From Candidatus Caenarcanales bacterium (GTDB lineage: Bacteria; Cyanobacteriota; Vampirovibrionia; LMEP-6097): DNA of 64,000 bases. This document shows, piece after piece, positions 33,000 to 39,918 of this stretch. Each line of letters starts with the position of its first letter. Position 1 is the first letter of the stretch. The stretch is from positions 1 through 64,000 of the forward strand of contig JABSOS010000005.1 of NCBI GenBank assembly GCA_013216135.1, in the 5' to 3' direction. The notes under the pieces were generated by a model. The model was not told the DNA's origin, did no database searches, and saw only the letters and a list, made by a program, of their open reading frames with translations. The position numbers and the translations under genes are program-made.

Positions 33000-34398
33000 C
33001 CGCCTGTATAGTACTTAATTTCTTCACTGGGATTAAAATCTCTATTTTAGCCCCTGAATGTTCTTTATCAATATTAATTTTAGCATCTAGACACTCTTGA
33101 GCTAGGTTTTTTACGATTTCCCAGCCTAAACCTGTATTGTTTTGGAAGTCAAAGTCGTAAGGGAAGCCAGTTCCATCATCTGCAATGCTTAAGCTTAAAG
33201 TATCAGAGTCGTATTCAAGGTAATTCAAGGAAATGTCTAGCTGACTTAGTTTTTCACCTGCGTGTTCAAGAGAGTTTGACATTAATTCATTAAGTATTAA
33301 AGCAAGATTGGTAGCTTCTTCACTTTGAATTAAAATCTTTTTAGGGCAGTAGAAGTTTACTGAGAGATTCTCTTTACCGAAGGAGGCGAGTAAATTTTTT
33401 ATGATTTGTTGCGCTAAATAACCGAAGTCTACATTTTCAATATCATCACTATGCGAAAGCGATTCGTGAACGATACTGATACTACTAGTTCTATTAATAG
33501 CCTCTGAGAAACATTCAGCAAGTTCTGGGTTTCTTCTTTGTTGCATTCGAAGTAGCGAAGCTACGGTTTGTAAATTATTTTTCACTCTATGGTGAATTTC
33601 TTTAAGAAGAGTTTCTTTAATTTTTACTTCTGAAATGTCTTTTAAGATTACAGCTGAGTATCCATCTGTAAGCGAGACATAGCGAAGTCTTAAAGATTTT
33701 CTTCGAAGTGTGATTTCTTGTATTTCTTCTATAGAGCAAGGCTTTGACTTTCCACGATATTTTTTAGGATAGCTTCTAATGAGTTCATCAAATGATCTTC
33801 CCACTAATTGATTAGTGTGTTCAGCAATCTCTGCAAGTAAATTTACAGATATAGGATTGGGGAAGAAAATGTTTCTATTTTCTTTAAGGAGTATAACTCC
33901 TTCGCCTAGACTGATTGAAGGCAGATTAGTGTCTTCCTCTGTCATTTTATGTTTTAAGGTTCTAATTAAAAGGTCAGCTACAAAGTCCCAGTGTCTACCG
34001 AGTGAGAATCTAGTAAGGTAAATATCTCTTTGTATGGCTATGACAGCAATAGCTTCATCTTTATCTCCACCAAAATCTGAATCTAAAATTGGATAAGCAA
34101 ACTCTTGGATTTTTCGGTTCTCAATTACCAAGCCATATTGACCCACTAGAGGGCGTGCAAGTTGGAATGCCTTTTGAATAAAGGCATCTTTGTGAATTTG
34201 AAACTTTCGTCCTTTATCTATAGTCTTTTCAGCAGAAGCTAAATAAAAAGAGTCTTGCTGTGAGTGATAGAAATTGTGAACGAAGATTTCTTCTTGACCG
34301 TCACTATTAGTGGTTTTCACAAAGAGTTTTATATCAGCGAGTAAAATCTCTGATATAAAAGGTAAATTAGTGTCGAGGAATTTAATTAATTCAGACAA
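32992..34398 (-). CDS. sensor histidine kinase, PdtaS-like (HisKA_2 type)
   Basis: It is a soluble kinase without membrane spans. The N-terminal 170 residues look like a GAF-type sensor and about 175-265 like a PAS domain. The phospho-acceptor region is KEIHHRVKNNLQTVASLLRM near residue 268, the HisKA_2 form, and the ATPase domain has LALILNELMSNSLEHAG (N box) and IADDGTGFPYD (G1), GLGWEIVK (G2). This combination with an ANTAR regulator is the PdtaS/PdtaR pattern seen in Actinobacteria, Firmicutes and Cyanobacteria. The TTG start overlaps the stop of the racemase gene by 8 bases (TTGTCTGA), so translation is coupled. Confidence 0.88.
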   Translation of the reverse strand: MSELIKFLDTNLPFISEILLADIKLFVKTTNSDGQEEIFVHNFYHSQQDSFYLASAEKTIDKGRKFQIHKDAFIQKAFQLARPLVGQYGLVIENRKIQEFAYPILDSDFGGDKDEAIAVIAIQRDIYLTRFSLGRHWDFVADLLIRTLKHKMTEEDTNLPSISLGEGVILLKENRNIFFPNPISVNLLAEIAEHTNQLVGRSFDELIRSYPKKYRGKSKPCSIEEIQEITLRRKSLRLRYVSLTDGYSAVILKDISEVKIKETLLKEIHHRVKNNLQTVASLLRMQQRRNPELAECFSEAINRTSSISIVHESLSHSDDIENVDFGYLAQQIIKNLLASFGKENLSVNFYCPKKILIQSEEATNLALILNELMSNSLEHAGEKLSQLDISLNYLEYDSDTLSLSIADDGTGFPYDFDFQNNTGLGWEIVKNLAQECLDAKINIDKEHSGAKIEILIPVKKLSTIQADE

Positions 34399-35098
34399 GA
34401 CTTTCTACTCCTAAAGCTTCTTTGACGGCAGCCATAGCGTGAAGATAGGTCGTGTCATAGAGAGGGATAGAAGCATCACCATCTTTAAGCAATAGTGGTA
34501 TTTCTGTACAGGCTAAAGCTACAGCTTCAGCACCTGAATTTTTTAACTCTTCTATAATTCTTAGGTATTCCTTTTTAGCTGTTTCTGAGATGATTCCGCA
34601 GCATAGTTCTTCATAAACTACTCTACTAACTTCATCTCTATCTTTTTTCTCTGGAACTAACATTTCAATTCCGTGTTTTTCTTCAAGGCGTTTACGATAG
34701 AAATCGTGTTCCATAGTGAAGATTGCACCTAAAAGACCGATTTTCTTAAAGCCATCAGCTTTTACTTTTTCTGCAAGTGCATCAGCGATGTGAATTAAAG
34801 GAACTTTTACTTTAGCTTCTATAGTAGGAGCCGTTTTATGCATTAAGTTTGTACAAATGAAAATAGATTTAGCGCCGCAGCTTTCAAGCTCAGCTGCTGC
34901 ATTTGCCATTAAATCATTAAGATCTTCCCATCTGTCTGCATGCTGAAGGTCAGCGATTTCTTGGAAGTTCATGCTATTTAAGATGATTTTCGCTGAACTG
35001 AGTGGACTGGTTCTTTTTCTTACCTCTTCATTTATGATTCGATAATATTCGACAGTTGATTCACAACTCATACCACCTAAAAGACCAATTTTATTCAT
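34391..35098 (-). CDS. aspartate/glutamate racemase family protein
   Basis: The family interconverts D- and L-aspartate or glutamate with two cysteines. Both are kept: FICTNLMHK near residue 82 and LACTEIPLL near 190, with the N-terminal substrate loop GLLGGMSCESTVEYY. I place the start at ATG 35098 because TATAAT ends exactly 7 bases upstream; the ATG at 35107 overlaps that box. The gene heads a three-gene overlapping operon with the sensor kinase and the ANTAR regulator, which suggests regulation linked to amino-acid or cell-wall metabolism. The substrate (Asp or Glu) is not certain. Confidence 0.87.
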   Translation of the reverse strand: MNKIGLLGGMSCESTVEYYRIINEEVRKRTSPLSSAKIILNSMNFQEIADLQHADRWEDLNDLMANAAAELESCGAKSIFICTNLMHKTAPTIEAKVKVPLIHIADALAEKVKADGFKKIGLLGAIFTMEHDFYRKRLEEKHGIEMLVPEKKDRDEVSRVVYEELCCGIISETAKKEYLRIIEELKNSGAEAVALACTEIPLLLKDGDASIPLYDTTYLHAMAAVKEALGVESLV

Positions 35099-35105
35099 AT
35101 ATACC

Positions 35106-35111
35106 ATTATA
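35106..35111 (-). promoter_or_regulatory. -10 box (TATAAT) for the racemase-kinase-regulator operon
   Basis: Minus-strand TATAAT ends 7 bases before ATG 35098; no Shine-Dalgarno sequence. It sets the start of the operon's first gene. Confidence 0.65.
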
Positions 35112-35118
35112 TTATTTT

Positions 35119-36012
35119 CTAAGATAATCTTTCTAGCTCAGCATTGAATTCATACTCTTTAGTCTTTGAGCTGTCATTTACTGATACTGTTACTGGTATT
35201 TTAAATTTACTTTTACTAGATTCATTTAAGTATTCATAGTTTGTTTCCTCAAAAGGATTTCCTGCTTTCAGTAGTTTGATATCATAAGCTTCAATTTCAA
35301 GTTCTTTGGGTAGTAAAGACTCTATATTTAATGACCTGTGACCATCTTTGATACTATTTACACCTTCTTCTTTCACTAGTTTACTAAGAGGTTCCACTAA
35401 AAAATTATTTATTTCTTTTTCTATTACAGATCTGATGTTGTTTTCATAAGAAAAAGCTATAGGAAATTTGTATTGAATTTCTGGTGAAGATTCGTTATGC
35501 ACTTTTAAAAATCCATTTAGATTTACTCTGTTTTGATCTCCTCCAAAGGACTTCATTAGCACGGCATGACTATCTTCAGAAACTATATATTTCTCCTTGG
35601 TACCAGTATCTATTTCTTCGCCTTCATTGAAAAGTAATATGTCTTGAGTATTGATTTGATCATCACTTAATAGCATGTTTACTAGGGTTTCTTTATTCTC
35701 ATAGAGTTTAATTTTAGGTCTAACATCTACTAATAAATCTAGTTTTTGAAATAAAGATCTAGGTATTTTCTCTCTTTCTTCAGGTTCCGGGTATACAGAA
35801 AGCCTTCTGATTGATTCGGTTATATATTTAGGTGCATGAGCTAGTGACTTAAATGAATTTCTAGTTGCCGGAGCTTGATGATGATAGTTATTATTATCAG
35901 TTTCTTTATTAGGATCACCTAAAATAAAATTTTCAATTTTATCTAAAGTTTTATCGGGTTTTGTAATGATGTACCCTACAAGCTTGTCAATTGCAGTATC
36001 TCCACCTAGCAT
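35119..36012 (-). CDS. hypothetical protein, 297 aa, coupled to the PurC-like gene
   Basis: I do not recognise this protein. It has no signal peptide or membrane span. It has two regions that look beta-rich with amphipathic helices (QYKFPIAFSYENNIRSVIEK near 181, and SKFKIPVTVSVNDSSKTKEY near the end). A His/Asn-rich patch (NNNYHHQ) lies near 40-46. Its ATG overlaps the TAA stop of the upstream PurC-like gene (TAATG), so the two are made together. A functional link between the two proteins is likely but its nature is unknown. Confidence 0.55.
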   Translation of the reverse strand: MLGGDTAIDKLVGYIITKPDKTLDKIENFILGDPNKETDNNNYHHQAPATRNSFKSLAHAPKYITESIRRLSVYPEPEEREKIPRSLFQKLDLLVDVRPKIKLYENKETLVNMLLSDDQINTQDILLFNEGEEIDTGTKEKYIVSEDSHAVLMKSFGGDQNRVNLNGFLKVHNESSPEIQYKFPIAFSYENNIRSVIEKEINNFLVEPLSKLVKEEGVNSIKDGHRSLNIESLLPKELEIEAYDIKLLKAGNPFEETNYEYLNESSKSKFKIPVTVSVNDSSKTKEYEFNAELERLS

Positions 36013-37511
36013 TATTTGCTAGCTCCTACACGGAAGCTTCTTCCTGTCATAAAGCTATTGATGTATAGCAGCATATTTGCATACTCTGCTACTTTTTTGA
36101 GTGGGAAGAATTCTAAGGTAGATGGTTTGTAAGCTTTGAAGCCACCATCATGGATATGATTTTTGTTGCCTTCTATTTGTTCCAGAACACTTTTTTGATC
36201 ATCTTTTGCTGGAGTTTTTTTCCACAGTCCAAACTCTTTTGAAGAGTTTACTTTTTTTCTTAAATAATCTTTATCGTATGATAATTCTACTTGAGCTAAT
36301 TTTTTAGGATCAAATTTTACAATATTGTTTTGAGGAGTAGTTGCTCGAGCAGCATCTTGAGTTCTTTTATTCTCTTCCTGAGCAGCTTTTAAAGATTCTT
36401 TATTCCAGATTCTTAAATTATCAGGACTACCTTTTTCGTCCATTAAGTAAAGATCACCATTTTTATCAACGCCGAATTCTAATTTTAAGTCAGGAAACAC
36501 TAAACCACGGTGTTTATAGTGGTCATCAATAGCATTTAAGCTTTTTATCGTGATTTCTTTCATCTTTGCATATAGCTTGTCAGCACCACCAACTTTATCG
36601 ATGGCTAAACTCAGTTCTTCATTTCCTTCAGCTAAGCGCTTTAGCTCCTCTATCGCTTCATCGTTACTTAAGTTTCTATCGTCTTTATCTTTTGTCGTCG
36701 GGGTAAGAATTGTTTTACTTAACTCATCATGAAGATTCATATTCTCAGGGAGTGTTATATCATCAAATTTACGTTCTCCATCTACGAAGTAACGGTGACT
36801 AATAGATGTATCTGTGGTTCCCGTTAAATATTTTCTAGCTACCATTTCAAGTTTTATCGGAGTCAACGCTTTTCTAATTACAAGTTCTGCTTGACTGTTT
36901 CTATCTGCTAAAGGTACAGCTTGGTAGTATTTTAAATCCCAGCGAACAGTATCGAATTTAAGGTTCCAATCCTTGTTTTTTTCTGCTAATGGGGTAAGGA
37001 TTTTTTTTTCGATGAAATCACTAATTGAGTTTAGTACTGCACCTTTGTAAGGTGTCTCTGGGATTAATACAGGGACATTAAAAGCTGATGTTCGGTTTGA
37101 GGCTACGCTGTATATGACTTTGTCACCATCTTTAAGATTAAAATGTTCTTTTTCTTTATAATCTAGTGTTGAGTTTTTTACATCGACTAGAAAATTATTT
37201 CTGACCTTACCGATATATGTTTTTTCAACATCTTCTGGCTTTAATCCATAGGTTTCTGGTTTAATTTCTTGAACTTGATTTATGTCATAGCCTTCAGTAT
37301 TTAATAATCTATCTACAGTAATGATTTGCTCAATTTCATCATATTTGTAAGGTTTGTTCATTAAAACTGGTGATGGATTATTATTAAGGGAAACTTCTTC
37401 CTTTGCATCTCTAGTTTCACCTGTTTTTTCTAGGTTTATTTTATTTTTATCAGCGAAGGTAAGTATATCTACTGGCTGCTGACCAAATCTTTTAGCTTCA
37501 TCAATTGACAT
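36012..37511 (-). CDS. diverged SAICAR synthase (PurC)-like protein with extra N- and C-terminal regions
   Basis: The middle of this 499-residue protein, about residues 95-385, follows PurC in order: YIGKVRNNFLVD, VIYSVASNRTSAFNVPVLIP, LTPIKLEMVARKYLTGTT, SKTILTPTTKDKDDRNLSND, and GDLYLMDEKGSPDNLRIWNK. PurC makes SAICAR in purine synthesis. Key positions differ: the usual D-R-x-S-A-F-D reads NRTSAFN, and the usual DSSRFW reads DNLRIW. About 95 residues precede and 110 follow the domain, so it is far longer than the usual 240-300. It may be a neofunctionalised or inactive paralogue. TAGAAT ends 8 bases before the ATG. No other pur genes are nearby. Confidence 0.65.
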   Translation of the reverse strand: MSIDEAKRFGQQPVDILTFADKNKINLEKTGETRDAKEEVSLNNNPSPVLMNKPYKYDEIEQIITVDRLLNTEGYDINQVQEIKPETYGLKPEDVEKTYIGKVRNNFLVDVKNSTLDYKEKEHFNLKDGDKVIYSVASNRTSAFNVPVLIPETPYKGAVLNSISDFIEKKILTPLAEKNKDWNLKFDTVRWDLKYYQAVPLADRNSQAELVIRKALTPIKLEMVARKYLTGTTDTSISHRYFVDGERKFDDITLPENMNLHDELSKTILTPTTKDKDDRNLSNDEAIEELKRLAEGNEELSLAIDKVGGADKLYAKMKEITIKSLNAIDDHYKHRGLVFPDLKLEFGVDKNGDLYLMDEKGSPDNLRIWNKESLKAAQEENKRTQDAARATTPQNNIVKFDPKKLAQVELSYDKDYLRKKVNSSKEFGLWKKTPAKDDQKSVLEQIEGNKNHIHDGGFKAYKPSTLEFFPLKKVAEYANMLLYINSFMTGRSFRVGASK

Positions 37512-37519
37512 GACTTAGC

Positions 37520-37525
37520 ATTCTA
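37520..37525 (-). promoter_or_regulatory. -10 box (TAGAAT) for the PurC-like gene pair, leaderless
   Basis: Minus-strand TAGAAT ends 8 bases before the ATG at 37511; no Shine-Dalgarno sequence. Confidence 0.55.
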
Positions 37526-37556
37526 AAATAATCAGAACGTGTATGTCAAAAAAGAT

Positions 37557-38609
37557 CTAGATAATAGATGGTGCTGGTTCAGGTGTTTTTACTGGAGGAT
37601 CTTCTGTAGCACCTTGAAGTGCATAAATTTCTGCTATTGGGTTAAGTGAGCAACCAATATGGTGTAAGATCTGACCGAATTTATTTTCCTGGAATAAACC
37701 ACTGAAATCTGAGATTGCTCCAGTTAGGTATATTAAGCCAGCTTGCTTAACTATAGGATTACTTTCATCCCTCGACATTTCATAGTCTCCTAAAAGACCT
37801 GTTCCATGTCTGATTAGTGAGCTTATTATAGTGAGTGGTTTTCTGAATATTCCAAATACTGGTGAATCAAAGATATTGCTTAATACAGCACCAGCCATCA
37901 TCCCAAAGCAAAGGGGAATGATAGATTTTGTATGGTCTTTAGGTGCATTTATTTTGAAATATTTTAGAAAAGCTATAGGGTCTTTAAATAACTCCTGCAT
38001 AGTGTCTTTAATTGCAGCTTTTGATTCACGCCAGCTTTCCCCAAAACTGGCATATTTTGTTTTACCAGTAATTGGATTTATCCCAAATGGCATAGAATCC
38101 AATCCAGAAGCTATACCTGACCATCTGTATAATCTATCAAATCCAGAAAATAATTTAAAAGCTTGTGAGAAACCTGTTATTAGTAAAAGGATGTTTTTAG
38201 TTTCTAGTGATTTCTTTATATAATTTATTCCTATTCCTAATGATTGCGTTCTAGCTGTTATTAACCCTACTTTTTCTAAGGATTCTGCTGAATTATTTAG
38301 CTTATTATTTTTTAGGCTCAGGGCGGAAGCTAACACGGAGATAAGGTTCACGCCTGCATTTGCAAAAGTAAACTTTTGTATGAGATTATCGAACCAGTGT
38401 GTTTCTTTTTTATTATCCTCAGCTTCTGAATTACTTTCTAACGGGAATTCATGTAAATTACTTCTATCTATTGATTCAGTTTTTAATACTAAGTTTTCTA
38501 ACTGCTCTCTTGCAGCCGATAATTCACGCTCTTTACCTAAATCCTTTAAACCACTGTAATGCTTATCAGTAATTAAAGGGCTAGTTTGTTCTAGATTTGC
38601 TGTTATCAA
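37557..38609 (-). CDS. hypothetical membrane protein, paralogue of the 38664-39815 product
   Basis: This 350-residue protein is clearly homologous to the next gene: both contain INPITGK, YASFGESW/YESFKESW, a SNIFDSPVFGIFRKPL/SNIFDFPIFGALRKPL block and a RHGxGxxGDY motif. Several moderately hydrophobic segments, such as NAGVNLISVLASALSL near 86, ILLLITGFSQAFKLF and IIPLCFGMMAGAVLSNIF, suggest a membrane association. The first 75 residues are charged and less conserved. The start is TTG 38609, with an upstream TAATTA-like box but no strong signal. I know no family. It lies downstream of its paralogue and divergent to the calcium-motif array, which may belong to the same system. Confidence 0.6.
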   Translation of the reverse strand: MITANLEQTSPLITDKHYSGLKDLGKERELSAAREQLENLVLKTESIDRSNLHEFPLESNSEAEDNKKETHWFDNLIQKFTFANAGVNLISVLASALSLKNNKLNNSAESLEKVGLITARTQSLGIGINYIKKSLETKNILLLITGFSQAFKLFSGFDRLYRWSGIASGLDSMPFGINPITGKTKYASFGESWRESKAAIKDTMQELFKDPIAFLKYFKINAPKDHTKSIIPLCFGMMAGAVLSNIFDSPVFGIFRKPLTIISSLIRHGTGLLGDYEMSRDESNPIVKQAGLIYLTGAISDFSGLFQENKFGQILHHIGCSLNPIAEIYALQGATEDPPVKTPEPAPSII

Positions 38610-38663
38610 TTAGCTAATTAGATTATCACCTATTTAAGCTATACATATTAGCATGTTTCTTGA

Positions 38664-39815
38664 TTATGCTGGGATTGCTTCGAGTTGTTCTTGTCTTTTA
38701 AAGTCTAGTATGCCGTTTTTAGGGGTGTTTGTATCACTCTCATCTTCAGATGATGAACCTTTTATTAAAAACATTTCTGCTAGTGGGAAGAAAAGATAAC
38801 TCATTTGGTGCATAATGTGACCAACTTTTTCATTTGCAAGTATACCTAAGTAATCAGCTGCTGTTCCAATTGTGTATAGGAATCCAGCTTTACGGTTATG
38901 ATGATTATTTTTGTCCATTAATAAACTGTAATCACCAACAAAACCACCTCCGTGTCTTGGAAGTGATCCTAGGGCAACTAATGGCTTTCTTAAAGCTCCA
39001 AAAATTGGAAAGTCAAATATATTACTCAAAAATGCTCCCGCTGCCATAAAAATGGAGGCAGGAATAAGTGGTTTTGTAGCTTCTTGTGATTTAGGATCTA
39101 AATACTTTAAGAATTTAATAGGTGCACTAGCAAACTCATTCCAGACATCTTTAATAACTTTAGTTCCCATTTGCCAACTTTCTTTAAAGCTTTCATATTT
39201 TTTCTTTCCTGTAATTGGATTAATCGCTGCTGGTAATTGGTCTAAAGCTGAAGGAATGCCGGCAAGTCTGAATAAACGATTATAGCCAGAAGGTAATTTT
39301 AGTGCTTGAGCTATACCAGTAAATAAAAGCATAATATTTTTTGTTTCGAAGGCTTCTTTTATGAATCCTGCTCCAAGAGTTATTGCTTGCATTTTATTGA
39401 CTGAAAGACCTACTTTCTCGCCTTTTTCAGCTGTATCATCCAAGTTATTATTTTTCAAAGCTAAGCTAGATAAACCAATAGATATAGCATTTACCCCAAA
39501 GTTACCATAGGTCATGAATTTTAGAAATTTATCCATTAGACCTTCTTCTTTCGTTTTTACTTCACTCGCTTGTGGGTTAATCTGACTGTTTTGATTTTCA
39601 AGTTCATTTGCTGCAAGCATTTCTTCAGAACCAACAGCATCTTTATGTAGTAAATCTTCTAAACCTTGTTTTTTAGCTTCAAGTTCAGCAGGATTTAGAT
39701 CTTGTATTTCGGGAATTTCAAGATTTTCTGTTTCATTTTTTGCCAAATCCTTAACTTTTGAGCTATTTTGGCTCATAACAGTCTGATTTGGATTAGTCGT
39801 ATCCACTGAATTCAC
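38664..39815 (-). CDS. hypothetical membrane protein, first of two paralogues
   Basis: A 383-residue paralogue of the 37557-38609 product, similar along about 270 residues and sharing INPITGK, SNIFDFPIFGALRKPL and a RHGGGFVGDY motif. The N-terminal 100 residues are acidic and contain long helices (NPAELEAKKQGLEDLLHKDA); hydrophobic segments occur near 110-130, 160-185 and 255-275. No signal peptide is present. The GTG start at 39815 lies 10 bases after TATAAC on the minus strand. The gene is divergent from the first tandem calcium-motif gene, 103 bases away, and might be coregulated with it. Confidence 0.6.
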   Translation of the reverse strand: MNSVDTTNPNQTVMSQNSSKVKDLAKNETENLEIPEIQDLNPAELEAKKQGLEDLLHKDAVGSEEMLAANELENQNSQINPQASEVKTKEEGLMDKFLKFMTYGNFGVNAISIGLSSLALKNNNLDDTAEKGEKVGLSVNKMQAITLGAGFIKEAFETKNIMLLFTGIAQALKLPSGYNRLFRLAGIPSALDQLPAAINPITGKKKYESFKESWQMGTKVIKDVWNEFASAPIKFLKYLDPKSQEATKPLIPASIFMAAGAFLSNIFDFPIFGALRKPLVALGSLPRHGGGFVGDYSLLMDKNNHHNRKAGFLYTIGTAADYLGILANEKVGHIMHQMSYLFFPLAEMFLIKGSSSEDESDTNTPKNGILDFKRQEQLEAIPA

Positions 39816-39918
39816 TAAGTAATTGGTTATACGTATTAACTCTTCTAGCTAGTATATTAGCATATCTTTAAGGAATGCTTAACTTTTATTTGTTAGCTTA
39901 GGTTGAAGAGGACAGATC

